Shown here: one piece after another, positions 1-8,610 of the stretch
Layout of the letters: each line of letters starts with the position of its first letter
How positions within the stretch are numbered: position 1 is the stretch's first letter
Origin: Lachnospiraceae bacterium UBA7026
GTDB taxonomy: Bacteria > Bacillota > Clostridia > Lachnospirales > Lachnospiraceae
Length of the DNA stretch: 17,947 nucleotides
Assembly (NCBI GenBank): GCA_002494165.1
Contig: DLBH01000031.1
Location: 320 to 18,266, forward strand
Direction: 5' to 3'
The notes under the pieces: generated by a model
Database searches by the model: none
The model's input: only the letters and a program-made list of their open reading frames with translations
Told to the model about the DNA's origin: nothing
Program-made: the position numbers and the translations under genes

Positions 1-42
1 CTGCTTGTAAGGCAGATGCTCTCCCAGCTGAGCTAAGATCCC
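1..42 (-). tRNA. tRNA-Val (anticodon UAC), 3' part cut by the window edge
   Basis: Reading the minus strand from base 42, the acceptor 5' strand GGGATCT, U8-A9, the D stem GCTC with its GCTGGGA-type loop, the closing GAGC, and an anticodon arm with loop CTTACAA all fit a canonical tRNA. The anticodon is TAC (bases 9 to 7), so it reads GUA and other valine codons. The variable loop, T arm and 3' acceptor strand lie beyond the left edge. A good promoter stands directly upstream. A UAC wobble uridine is the kind of substrate handled by the trmR/U32 pathway encoded elsewhere in this window. Confidence 0.92.
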
Positions 43-60
43 ACGTCATCAACGAATAAC

Positions 61-89
61 ATTTTATAACAAAATGGGCTGTCTGTCAA
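61..89 (-). promoter_or_regulatory. Promoter of the tRNA gene or tRNA cluster
   Basis: On the minus strand a consensus -35 TTGACA (bases 89-84) is followed after exactly 17 bp by TAAAAT (66-61). The expected start falls about 10 bp upstream of the mature tRNA end. The promoter lies just past the stop codon of the amidohydrolase gene, so the tRNA has its own initiation. A short AT hairpin (CATTTT/AAAATG, 60-76) overlaps the -10. Confidence 0.72.
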
Positions 90-108
90 TGCGATTTTAA
101 TAAATTTA

Positions 109-1323
109 TTATTTCCCAACCATCTTTTGGGCAGACAAGACTGCTGCCAGATGAAGGAGGGCTGCGTCAGCCAGGGCGTCCTCATCTACCTGAAATTCAG
201 GGTGGTGGTTGGGATAGCAGGGGGTCCCTGGTCTGCCACATCCGACAAAGGCAAAAACCCCGGGTTTTAGAGTCTGGTACCAGGAGAAATCCTCTCCCAG
301 CATCAAGGGTGCCACATGGCCCAGTTTGTCCTGGCCCAGAAGCAAGCCCGCTTCCTCACAGATCCGTCTGGCCATGGGCCCGTCATTGACCACCGGCGGA
401 TGACATCCCTGTTCATATTCGATTTCTACCCGGCCTCCGTGGATATCTGCCGCTGCCCCGGCCCGCAGGCGGATAGCCTGCTGCAGGTGGCCGGCCGTCT
501 CCTCCTTGTAAGACCGACAGGTTCCTTCCACTACAGCCAGATCTGATATGACATTATACTGGCTGCCTGAATGGAGGGAGCCCACAGTGACCACAGCTCC
601 TTCCACAGGATCAATCTCCCGGGAAATGATGGTCTGCAGGCTCATGACAAAGTCTGCCGCCATCACTGTGGCATCCCTGCAAAGGTGGGGCTTGGCCGCA
701 TGGCCTCCTGTCCCGGCAAATCTTATGGTAAAGCGGTCGGTCTGGGCCATCCTTGGCCCTTCCTCCACAGAAATCAGACCGCTTTGAATATCTGAAAATA
801 CATGTAGACCGAAAATCTCATCTACATCCTCCACCACACCCTGCTTTATAATGTGGGCTGCCCCCTGGGCATTCTCCTCGGAGGGCTGGAAGATCAGCTT
901 GACCCGGACCCTCAACTGGTCTTCCAGTTCTTTTAAAACTGCCGCTGCGGTGAGTAGTCCTGTAATATGGCCATCATGGCCGCAGGCATGCATAACCCCT
1001 TCATTGAGAGAGCAATAGGGCAGGCCGGTCTCCTCTTTTACGGGAAGACCATCCATATCCGCCCTAAGACCGATGGTATAGGGTCTTCCGGCCCTGGATC
1101 CGGTCTGCTTCCAGCCGGCTCCCGGACCGATATATGCCACAAGGCCTGTAGGATCCAGCCTCTGAGAGGCCACTCCCATGGCGGCCAACTCTCCCTCGAT
1201 CCTGTCCCTTGTCTTATATTCTTTCATGGAGAGCTCCGGCATCCTGTGAAATGCCTCAAAAAGCTCCCTGGTCCAGTCTTTTTTCCGGGCCACCCGGTCC
1301 CGGAACAGTCTTTCAAGTTCCAT
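109..1323 (-). CDS. M20-family (M20D) metal-dependent amidohydrolase
   Basis: Cytoplasmic zinc/manganese hydrolase of about 404 residues, the usual length for the M20D group (hippurate hydrolase, IAA-amino acid hydrolase, N-acetyl-diaminopimelate deacetylase). Counted from the ATG, visible landmarks are LRADMDG near residue 88, the metal ligands in HACGHDGH near 112-119 (including the Cys typical of M20D), PSEEN near 147-151, GLHV near 172, GTGGHAAKPH in the dimerisation (lid) domain, and a C-terminal NHHPEF ligand motif near 372. I prefer the ATG at 1323 over the upstream in-frame GTG at 1332: GGGAG sits about 10 nt before the ATG but only 1 nt before the GTG. It follows the DUF1700 gene by about 35 bp and is probably cotranscribed. 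The exact substrate, an N-acyl amino acid or similar amide, cannot be told from sequence. Confidence 0.93.
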   Translation of the reverse strand: MELERLFRDRVARKKDWTRELFEAFHRMPELSMKEYKTRDRIEGELAAMGVASQRLDPTGLVAYIGPGAGWKQTGSRAGRPYTIGLRADMDGLPVKEETGLPYCSLNEGVMHACGHDGHITGLLTAAAVLKELEDQLRVRVKLIFQPSEENAQGAAHIIKQGVVEDVDEIFGLHVFSDIQSGLISVEEGPRMAQTDRFTIRFAGTGGHAAKPHLCRDATVMAADFVMSLQTIISREIDPVEGAVVTVGSLHSGSQYNVISDLAVVEGTCRSYKEETAGHLQQAIRLRAGAAADIHGGRVEIEYEQGCHPPVVNDGPMARRICEEAGLLLGQDKLGHVAPLMLGEDFSWYQTLKPGVFAFVGCGRPGTPCYPNHHPEFQVDEDALADAALLHLAAVLSAQKMVGK

Positions 1324-1358
1324 GTATGTCACACTCCCGCACCCTTAAATCCTCCGTT

Positions 1359-1952
1359 CTACTGCTGGATCATCCTGATAATTGTGATAATTACAAAGGC
1401 CAGCAGGATTACCGGGAAAAGGGCTCTTGCCAGCATGAAGAAGAGAATCATCACGCCGATACCGATGGTCCAGCCCAGAACCTGTCTTCCCAGTCTTTTC
1501 AGCTTGCCGGAAGTGCTGTTATCTACAGGCTGGTTATTTGGTCTTCCGCCAAACTGATAGCTGTAAAACCTGCCATTGCCGAAGGAATTACCCCCCTCCC
1601 TGTAATAGCCGCCGCTGCTTCCCTGGCCTGAGCCGGTTTCTGTGAAGCCGCTCTCCGGATCATTTTCATCATTGACTGTAAATTCCGCGTTGCTGTCGCT
1701 TTCATAATCATAGCGTCCGCCGCGGAGGGCCCGCCGCTCCTCCATCTCATCGATGCCCCTGGCATCGATAATGGAATGGGCGATCAGTCTGGGACTTCCC
1801 AGCTCTTGTATGATCTCCTGGTCTGTTTTTCCCAGACCCTCCTGCTCTGAAAAATAATCCCTGTAATATATAAAGGATTCCTGGAGCTCACTGTCTGTGA
1901 CCTCCCCTTGCAGGCATTCTGTCAATTGATCTAAAAATTCCTGTTTCGTCAT
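1359..1952 (-). CDS. DUF1700/HAAS-type membrane protein
   Basis: This 197-residue protein starts with a helical domain (about 1-65, with FIYYRDYF and an ELGSPRLIAHSII segment) typical of DUF1700/HAAS proteins. A low-complexity linker rich in Gly, Ser, Asn and acidic residues follows (about 75-150). The C-terminal hydrophobic region (about 159-194) should form one or two membrane helices. An AAAGGA Shine-Dalgarno sits about 6 nt before the ATG. In this family the N-terminal domain commonly accompanies a PadR-like regulator; none is encoded beside it here. Function is unknown; a membrane-anchored sensory or scaffold role is only inference. The upstream neighbour is the transglutaminase-like lipoprotein, 80 bp away. 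Confidence 0.8.
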   Translation of the reverse strand: MTKQEFLDQLTECLQGEVTDSELQESFIYYRDYFSEQEGLGKTDQEIIQELGSPRLIAHSIIDARGIDEMEERRALRGGRYDYESDSNAEFTVNDENDPESGFTETGSGQGSSGGYYREGGNSFGNGRFYSYQFGGRPNNQPVDNSTSGKLKRLGRQVLGWTIGIGVMILFFMLARALFPVILLAFVIITIIRMIQQ

Positions 1953-1998
1953 AGATATCCTTTCTTATCGCTTTCTTTTATGTAAACTATTCTCTCTC

Positions 1999-2021
1999 AC
2001 CTGGCCGCTTTCCAGCCAGGT
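1999..2021 (-). other. Stem-loop between the lipoprotein and DUF1700 genes
   Basis: The perfect 7-bp arms ACCTGGC/GCCAGGT (1999-2005 and 2015-2021) enclose a 9-nt loop in the 80-bp gap. No T run follows on the minus strand, so this is not a convincing terminator. It could be a processing or attenuation hairpin. Confidence 0.35.
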
Positions 2022-2032
2022 CCGGCTTCCTG

Positions 2033-3208
2033 TCAGTATTTTAACCTGAAATATAATACTCTGAAATCATCCTGGCCGGACAAAGAGAAATTCAAGGTCC
2101 TGGCCCCACTGTATCTCATGATAAACTGGAGACTCTCTTCATTATACCTGTCTTTGTCATAGTCCTTCACCAGATACTGGAGTTCCTTCGGACTACCGGT
2201 CCTTTCCAGCTCGTCTTCACAGGCACTACGGAACTCCTTATAGGTCTCGCAGTACTTTCCAGTCTGGCGGAAATAATTATATTTTGTACCGTCAGCGGTC
2301 AGATACCATTCATCATCCCAGGAATGGGACCTGTCGATGGATGTCTCTTCCACATTAAAATAAGTGTAAAGCACCCGGCCCTCCACATCCGGTGATGGAT
2401 CGTCCCAGGTCACATCAGTATGATACCAGGAGTCGTCCAGCTTCACCAGATTCCAGGCATGGTTCTCCCCGCCGGCGGTCCCTGTAATAATCTTACAGTC
2501 GATCCCGGACAAGTCACAAAGCAGCTTCATGGCCTCCGCGTAGCCATTACAGACACTGCTTCCTCTCACGAGGGCCCCGTAGCTGGTAAAGGCATCTCCA
2601 TCCGCAGACCTGTCATCATCGGGATAGCCGTAGGCGATGTGGGAAACCAGGTAATCATGAATCCATTTTTCCTTCTCGTAGTCAGTCTCCCCCTCCATCT
2701 TTTTGAGGATCTTTTTGCATTTTTGCGCGGTAGCGGCTGCCTTTTCCCTGTCCTGGGGGATATCCAGACCCTTGAGCAGCTTTTGTTCAATATAATAATT
2801 GTCACTGACCCGGCAGGACAGGGTCACCCTGGAACTGTTTAAAAACTTAAAGCCGGTGATCTGGAACTGGTCTACTGTGCCGTAGAAGCCTTCAATATAA
2901 ACATTCAGATCCTTGATGTCATCCTCCTCCAGCTGGCTGGTGGAAAAGACAATCTCTGTCTTACCGGAGGCCAGACCCTCCTGGACATAATCGATAAGCT
3001 CTTCCTTGTCATTGATCTCCTTTTCCTCTGCCAGGACATCAAAGCCATCTATGGAGGAACCATCTTCCTCCAGGCCAGACAGGTTTATACCCAGACCCTC
3101 CTCAAGTCTTCCTTCTATCTCCCTGACCGCGGAGCAGCCACTAAGGGCCCCAAGGGCCAGAAAAAGCATAAGCCAAAAACCATATCTCTTAAATATCTTC
3201 TTTCCCAT
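2033..3208 (-). CDS. Lipoprotein with transglutaminase-like (cysteine protease fold) domain
   Basis: The N-terminus has a lysine-rich n-region, a hydrophobic stretch and the lipobox LSGC (Cys25), so the protein should be lipid-anchored on the outer face of the membrane. Residues about 160-270 carry a transglutaminase-like core with the probable triad Cys220 (in SSVCNGYA), His250 (in ENHAWN) and Asp265 (in DVTWDD). Residues 30-150 and 300-391 match nothing I recognise. Related proteins are usually peptidases or structural relatives rather than true cross-linkers. The ribosome binding site is weak: only GAAAG-like sequence lies directly before the ATG, and an overlapping eight-codon ORF begins at an ATG 8 nt upstream. 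The gene lies directly downstream of the 31-bp repeat array, which may form its leader. Confidence 0.88.
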   Translation of the reverse strand: MGKKIFKRYGFWLMLFLALGALSGCSAVREIEGRLEEGLGINLSGLEEDGSSIDGFDVLAEEKEINDKEELIDYVQEGLASGKTEIVFSTSQLEEDDIKDLNVYIEGFYGTVDQFQITGFKFLNSSRVTLSCRVSDNYYIEQKLLKGLDIPQDREKAAATAQKCKKILKKMEGETDYEKEKWIHDYLVSHIAYGYPDDDRSADGDAFTSYGALVRGSSVCNGYAEAMKLLCDLSGIDCKIITGTAGGENHAWNLVKLDDSWYHTDVTWDDPSPDVEGRVLYTYFNVEETSIDRSHSWDDEWYLTADGTKYNYFRQTGKYCETYKEFRSACEDELERTGSPKELQYLVKDYDKDRYNEESLQFIMRYSGARTLNFSLSGQDDFRVLYFRLKY

Positions 3209-3239
3209 CTTTCATCTCGTCTAAGTCATTCATCGATAA

Positions 3240-3425
3240 ACTGTCCTGCCTTAATTCCATCACAGGACATACTGCACTGCCTTTATCCCTCTACAGGACA
3301 TGCTTTCCTTTTTTTATTTCATCATGGGACATACTGTCCTGCCTTTATTCCATCACAGGACATGCTATTCTGCCATTATTTCATCACAGGACATACTATC
3401 CAGTCTTTATTCCGCCACAGAATAT
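3240..3425. repeat. Six-copy 31-bp tandem repeat array
   Basis: Six units of exactly 31 bp follow each other without gaps (3240-3270, 3271-3301, 3302-3332, 3333-3363, 3364-3394, 3395-3425). The clearest unit, 3333-3363, runs from ACTGTCCTGCC through TTTATTCCATC to ACAGGACAT. Units diverge by several bases, mainly in the first third. Unit junctions tend to form a dyad of the type AGGACA-TAC-TGTCCT, best at 3323-3348 and weaker elsewhere. The period is not a multiple of three, so it is not coding. It occupies most of the gap between the TraX-family gene and the lipoprotein gene, and I see no other gene in that gap. Confidence 0.85.
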
Positions 3426-3428
3426 TCT

Positions 3429-3456
3429 TTTATAATTAAATCCCTTTCAGTGGAAA
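3429..3456 (-). promoter_or_regulatory. Candidate promoter upstream of the repeat array
   Basis: On the minus strand TTTCCA (3456-3451) and TATAAA (3434-3429) are 16 bp apart. If used, the transcript would start near the right end of the 31-bp array and carry all six units as a leader of roughly 200 nt before the lipoprotein gene. The match to the -35 consensus is only 4 of 6, so this is tentative. Confidence 0.35.
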
Positions 3457-3524
3457 TCCTAACATATATATTTGTCTATTATTTTAACATGAAGAAGCTT
3501 GTCAGGCAACTTGGCCTCTTCCGC

Positions 3525-4406
3525 TTACATTTTCATAAAATAGCAGGCCAGCAGGCCAATAAGCAGCAGGTGAGCAGGGTAAAAGCAATAGAAACCCCAT
3601 TTACCGGCAGTGGAAGACCTGCCTTTTTTGCCGTTATAGAAAATGATGACCAGAACGGCCAGAAAGGAGAAAACCTCAAACAGACTTCCCTTGGCCAGAT
3701 AACCGGCAAATCCTGTCCTGGGTATCATCCAGGAGGCCTGGCCCAGGGTCAGGACCAGGGCTGTGGCTGCTGTTTCAAGCCAGCCTGCTCCAAGGGGTCT
3801 GACCAGGTAGGCGGCCATAATGGCCAGGACCCCGTAATAGCTGTAGTCTGTCTTCAGGACCCAGGCGGCCCATCCGCCGGCGGTCCCCACCAGGGCGATG
3901 ACCAGAAGGGAGGAGGGTCTGAACAGAAGCTTTATCCATTCTCTCCTGTGACCTCTTCCATAATCCCGTCCGCCAGCCAGAAAAGTGTCCATAAGCCATA
4001 TGGCCATAAAGCCTATGGTCTGGGTAAAAAATACATTCTGGCTGTCGAACTCCAGAAAGAAAGGAGGTTTGGACAGAAGGGTCATATTGATGCTGATATC
4101 AAAAGGAATCTCAGATATCAGGGAAAACAGGGCCAGCCTGCCCAGGTATTTTCTTCGGTCCCTGGTGTAGTAGAAGCCATCCACCATCATAAATATATAA
4201 AGAGGAAAGGCCAACCGGCCCAGCCTCCTCATAACATTGTAAAGACCTGGAAGCCACTGGACCTGGGGAAACAGGCGGAACATAAATACCTGGTAGATTA
4301 GACCGTAGGCTACATGATCCAACAGCATAGTGATTGAAGCGATCCATTTCAAGGCCCGCCGGTCTATTATTTTCAAGGAAGCCATCCTGGCCTTACCATC
4401 TCCCAT
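3525..4406 (-). CDS. TraX-family polytopic membrane protein
   Basis: The protein has about 293 residues and many hydrophobic segments. It begins with a conserved stretch typical of the TraX family (ALKWIASITMLLDHVAYGL, then RLGRLAFPLYIFMMVDGF and a YLGRLALFSLISEIPFD segment) and ends with the YPAHLLLIGLLA-type motif. TraX of F plasmid is linked to pilin N-acetylation, but chromosomal members in clostridia have no settled role. I chose the ATG at 4406 because AGAGGA stands about 5 nt upstream; the longer frame from a GTG at 4436 lacks a ribosome binding site. It stands alone between the groEL terminator and the repeat array, with no conjugation genes nearby. Confidence 0.88.
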   Translation of the reverse strand: MGDGKARMASLKIIDRRALKWIASITMLLDHVAYGLIYQVFMFRLFPQVQWLPGLYNVMRRLGRLAFPLYIFMMVDGFYYTRDRRKYLGRLALFSLISEIPFDISINMTLLSKPPFFLEFDSQNVFFTQTIGFMAIWLMDTFLAGGRDYGRGHRREWIKLLFRPSSLLVIALVGTAGGWAAWVLKTDYSYYGVLAIMAAYLVRPLGAGWLETAATALVLTLGQASWMIPRTGFAGYLAKGSLFEVFSFLAVLVIIFYNGKKGRSSTAGKWGFYCFYPAHLLLIGLLACYFMKM

Positions 4407-4551
4407 GAGTATCCTCTTTTCCCAGATTCCTGCCACAGTAATTCTTTTCCCAAATCATCTATTTTCAGGAATTCCTTTTGCTGCATTTTTTCTTACAGGC
4501 AAACCTTATCATATTTTCAAAGGCAAGTCTATGGCACAGCTCTTATGAATT

Positions 4552-4585
4552 AAAAAAACCGGAGACTCACTCTGTGAATCTCCGG
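4552..4585 (-). terminator. Rho-independent terminator of groESL
   Basis: On the minus strand CCGGAGATTCAC and GTGAGTCTCCGG form an almost perfect 12-bp stem (one mismatch) with a 3-nt loop at 4559-4585. Seven T residues follow (4558-4552). It lies about 105 bp after the groEL stop codon. Confidence 0.9.
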
Positions 4586-4654
4586 CTGGATATTTGATTT
4601 GTCATAGACATTTCATAAGATAGTATAAAGTATTTATCGCCTCGTAAGTCCGGA

Positions 4655-4668
4655 CCGGCCTCAGCCGG
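4655..4668 (-). other. Small GC hairpin after groEL
   Basis: The arms CCGGC/GCCGG (4655-4659, 4664-4668) close a 4-nt loop 22 bp past the groEL stop codon. There is no T tract, so it is more likely an RNA-stability element than a terminator. Confidence 0.3.
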
Positions 4669-4690
4669 CTGCCTTCTTCAAGTCAGCTGA

Positions 4691-6376
<1,686 letters not shown>

Positions 6377-6422
6377 TTATAATATAAGTCTTTTAAAAAT
6401 ATGCCTGCCGCAAGCTCCCGGC

Positions 6423-6695
6423 CTATTCTACGATTGCCAGGATGTCTCCCTGCTTCACGATGATGTACTCTTCATCACCCATCTTCACATTAGTTCCTGA
6501 ATATTTGGAATAGATTACCTTCTGTCCAACAGTAACTTCCATCTTAACATCTTCAGTACCAGGACCAACAGCTACGACTTCAGCCTCCTGGGGTTTCTCC
6601 TGGGCGGAACTGGTAAGAATAATTCCTGACTGGGTTTTAGTCTCTGCCTCCAGCTGTTTCAGTACAACTCTGTCTGCTAATGGTACTAACTTCAT
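6423..6695 (-). CDS. groES: Co-chaperonin GroES (10 kDa)
   Basis: This heptameric lid of the GroEL folding chamber has 90 residues here, close to the usual 94. The start is the ATG at 6695 (MKLVPLADRVVLKQ), preceded by AGGAGG 9 nt away; the open frame extends further upstream to 6764 but that part lacks a start signal. The mobile loop (KTQSGIILTSS, about residues 20-30) that docks on GroEL, the VGPGTED roof segment and the C-terminal GDILAIVE strand are all visible. The 5' leader carries the CIRCE operator. Confidence 0.98.
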   Translation of the reverse strand: MKLVPLADRVVLKQLEAETKTQSGIILTSSAQEKPQEAEVVAVGPGTEDVKMEVTVGQKVIYSKYSGTNVKMGDEEYIIVKQGDILAIVE

Positions 6696-6817
6696 AATAT
6701 CAACCTCCTGCACTTTAATATCGGATCCCCGGCTCTCATCCCTGCCTGAAGGCAGTAATCTCATCCCCTCTCATAGGGACTTGTAAATATTGGGAATCTA
6801 TCTGTCTGATTTGTCTG

Positions 6818-6844
6818 TTAGCACTCAGCAATATCGAGTGCTAA
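6818..6844 (-). promoter_or_regulatory. CIRCE operator (HrcA binding site)
   Basis: A perfect 9-9-9 CIRCE element is present: TTAGCACTC (6818-6826), a 9-bp spacer and GAGTGCTAA (6836-6844). It lies immediately downstream of the predicted transcription start of groESL, the usual place for heat-shock repression by HrcA. No hrcA or dnaK gene is in the window. Confidence 0.97.
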
Positions 6845-6849
6845 TTACT

Positions 6850-6868
6850 AGAACATATAATATGTTCT
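6850..6868. promoter_or_regulatory. 19-bp perfect dyad over the groESL -10 box
   Basis: AGAACATA and TATGTTCT are perfect 8-bp inverted arms around TAA. The dyad covers the -10 hexamer and the likely start site, only 5 bp from CIRCE. It does not match the Gram-positive LexA box (GAAC-N4-GTTC), CtsR or PerR consensus sites as I know them. It may be a second operator or chance in AT-rich DNA. Confidence 0.45.
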
Positions 6869-6885
6869 TTTGTCTATAATTGCAA
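6857..6885 (-). promoter_or_regulatory. groESL promoter (vegetative type)
   Basis: On the minus strand TTGCAA (6885-6880) and TATTAT (6862-6857) are 17 bp apart. Transcription should start near 6850, just before CIRCE. A second, slightly shifted -10 (TATATG) overlaps. Confidence 0.75.
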
Positions 6886-7006
6886 ATCTTAAAACTCCTA
6901 AAATACATGATAATTCCATAAAAATATCATATATTCTCATTTATTCTCTTATTTTCTAATTTTTTCTCCTTATTTCTCATTATTGGAAATAATTAGAAAT
7001 AATTCA

Positions 7007-7040
7007 GGGATGACCTCTCCAAACAATGGGAAGTCATCCC
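7007..7040 (-). terminator. Stem-loop, probable terminator after the deacetylase operon
   Basis: Perfect 8-bp arms GGGATGAC/GTCATCCC (7007-7014, 7033-7040) enclose an 18-nt loop in which a few more pairs can form. It lies about 20 bp after the small basic ORF. On the minus strand it is followed by a TGAATTATTT-type AT-rich run rather than a clean T tract. The remaining DNA up to the groESL promoter (about 7006 to 6886) is AT-rich, and I see no gene in it. Confidence 0.5.
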
Positions 7041-7058
7041 TTCTGCTTCTTATCATAA

Positions 7059-7283
7059 TTATATAGAGTCTTTTCTTCTCCGACGAAGATCTCTGGCATG
7101 GCGGCGGGCCTTATCATAGATATCGTAGGGCTCCCCGTATCTGGGACTGTAGTCATTATGGTAATTACCCTTAAGGACTTCTTGACCCGGAAGGCCATTC
7201 CGTCCTGAATGGTCCTCCCTATCCTCCCTGTCTTTTATCCGGCGGATAATCCGATGCCGGTGGCGGCTGCTACCGGGATGCAC
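7059..7283 (-). CDS. Small, very basic hypothetical protein overlapping the deacetylase gene end
   Basis: An ORF of 74 codons starts at a GTG (7283-7281) inside the last codons of the deacetylase gene. GGAGG (7294-7290) stands 6 nt before it, an ideal ribosome binding site for translational coupling. The product is rich in Arg and His, with a charged segment IIRRIKDREDRED, a tyrosine-rich middle (NYHNDYSPRYGEPYDIYD) and a terminal ARRHARDLRRRRKDSI. I do not recognise a family. A nucleic-acid or polyanion binding role would fit the charge, but that is inference. The open frame extends back to an ATG at 7415 within the deacetylase, but that start lies deep in known coding sequence. It could also be a remnant or chance frame. 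Confidence 0.45.
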   Translation of the reverse strand: MHPGSSRHRHRIIRRIKDREDREDHSGRNGLPGQEVLKGNYHNDYSPRYGEPYDIYDKARRHARDLRRRRKDSI

Positions 7284-8496
7284 CGTCAGCCTCCACGGTG
7301 CTGTCTGTCCCTGCTCCTCCTGATTCTGTGGCCGGACCGGTCTCTTCCTTAGCCTCTGTGGGATCCGTGCGGAAATGGATGGTTCCGGGATCAAGGGTCT
7401 CACCCCGGGCAGCATATAATTCAGATACTGTAACCAGCTGGTAGCCCTGCTCCATCAGGTCAGGGATAAATCTTTTTACAGCATCCACATTGTACTGATG
7501 GATATCGTGAAGCAGTACCACGTCTCCATCTACAGCCTTCATGACCATCTGATAGGTGGCATCCGCGTTCTTGGTTCTCCAGTCCTCTGTATCCAGGGAC
7601 CAGTTTACGCAGCAGAGACCATACTTCTTAGCCTCGGCGCGGACCGTGTCATTGTAGGCTCCATAAGGCGGTCTCATGAGTACAGGAGCCGCACCAGTCG
7701 CATCTTCTACGGATTTGACTCCCTTTTCAATCTCCTGAGTAAGGGCCGTCCCCTGCAGTTTAGTCAGCTGCTGGTGGCTGTAGGTGTGAGTTCCCACCTG
7801 CTGACCCAACTCGTACTCCCTCTTTACAACCTCCGGATAGTACTTAGCATTCTGGCCCAGCACAAAGAAGGTACACTTGGCATAGTTCTCTTCAATGGCA
7901 TCCAGCATGACATTGGTCGTCTCCGGGTTGGGGCCATCGTCGAAGGTGATGGCCACCATGGGCTTGGAAGGATCTATTTTAGGATAGACACGCAGGTCCA
8001 GGCTGGCAGAAAGACCCGAGCCGTCTGTGGCTTCCGCCTTCAGGGTCACCGTGTGCTTCTCTGCCCCATCCAGCATGGTGAGCATATCGGAATCGGATAT
8101 GGCAAACCTGTCTGCCAGGCTATCATCACTGATGGTCCAGGTAAGGCTGGTGTTGGTGGCATTAGCGGGCTCTGTCTTGATATCCAGAGGAATCTGCTCT
8201 CCCACCCGGACATTCATAGTGGGAACTGTGATCTCCAGCTTTGTCATAGGCACACTGTTGTCGGCCTTCTGTTCTGTGGTCTGCCTGGCATCAGCCTCTG
8301 TGACCAGGGCATCTGACCCGGCCTTCTTACTGCCGCCCCCGAACATCTTTTTACCCATGGTAAATAGGCCCAGAACCAGGATTGCCACGATCACGCCACC
8401 TATAATATACTGACTGATTCCACTTCCGGACTTCTGCTTCTTTTTTCTGCCGGATTCCCTGTGGGAATTCTTCCTGGGCTTGTCTTTGCCGCTCAT
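7270..8496 (-). CDS. Membrane-anchored polysaccharide deacetylase (NodB domain, CE4)
   Basis: This 408-residue protein has a basic cytoplasmic N-terminus (1-27), one membrane anchor (about 29-49), a low-complexity linker, a beta-rich Ig-like (Big-type) domain (about 85-172) and a NodB domain (about 178-365). The CE4 motifs are present: TFDDG (Asp186, Asp187), HTYSH (His237, His241), RPPYG (Arg275), the DTEDW segment near 302-306 and VLLHD (His330). A zinc/cobalt-dependent deacetylase acting outside the cell on peptidoglycan or another amino-sugar polymer is therefore likely. AGGAGG precedes the ATG by about 10 nt. The C-terminal tail (about 370-408) is rich in Thr, Gly and Glu. It is separated from efp by a terminator, so it probably has its own promoter, though I see no strong one. 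Confidence 0.94.
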   Translation of the reverse strand: MSGKDKPRKNSHRESGRKKKQKSGSGISQYIIGGVIVAILVLGLFTMGKKMFGGGSKKAGSDALVTEADARQTTEQKADNSVPMTKLEITVPTMNVRVGEQIPLDIKTEPANATNTSLTWTISDDSLADRFAISDSDMLTMLDGAEKHTVTLKAEATDGSGLSASLDLRVYPKIDPSKPMVAITFDDGPNPETTNVMLDAIEENYAKCTFFVLGQNAKYYPEVVKREYELGQQVGTHTYSHQQLTKLQGTALTQEIEKGVKSVEDATGAAPVLMRPPYGAYNDTVRAEAKKYGLCCVNWSLDTEDWRTKNADATYQMVMKAVDGDVVLLHDIHQYNVDAVKRFIPDLMEQGYQLVTVSELYAARGETLDPGTIHFRTDPTEAKEETGPATESGGAGTDSTVEADGASR

Positions 8497-8553
8497 CTCT
8501 TGATTACCTCCTGTAAACTAAAATAATAAAATAAAACTATAAAACTGTAAATA

Positions 8554-8579
8554 AGGCGAAAACCGTAGGGTTTTCGCCT
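8554..8579 (-). terminator. Terminator of efp
   Basis: Perfect 11-bp arms (AGGCGAAAACC/GGTTTTCGCCT) around a 4-nt loop lie about 30 bp after the efp stop codon. On the minus strand a T-rich run (TATTTACAGTTTT) follows. The hairpin is symmetrical and could work in both directions. Confidence 0.78.
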
Positions 8580-8610
8580 ATAATAATCATGGTAAGGTGA
8601 AAGCCGTCCC

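Noticed and set aside
3240..3425. CRISPR array
   Set aside because: The units adjoin directly without unique spacers, the period is only 31 bp, and no cas gene is in the window.
3300..4301. A 333-codon open frame on plus through the repeat array and the TraX-family gene
   Set aside because: It starts in the tandem repeats, has no ribosome binding site, and its product is low-complexity antisense to a membrane protein whose family is clear on minus.
2033..4406. Conjugative or integrative element suggested by the TraX name
   Set aside because: No relaxase, integrase, coupling protein, attachment site or change in composition is visible near it.
6423..6764. Upstream extension of groES to 6764, and likewise of groEL to 6355
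   Set aside because: AGGAGG sites and family alignment both fix the shorter starts.
7059..7415. Long form (118 codons) of the small basic ORF
   Set aside because: The first 44 codons lie wholly inside the deacetylase gene in another frame, with no ribosome binding site. The GTG at 7283 has a proper one.
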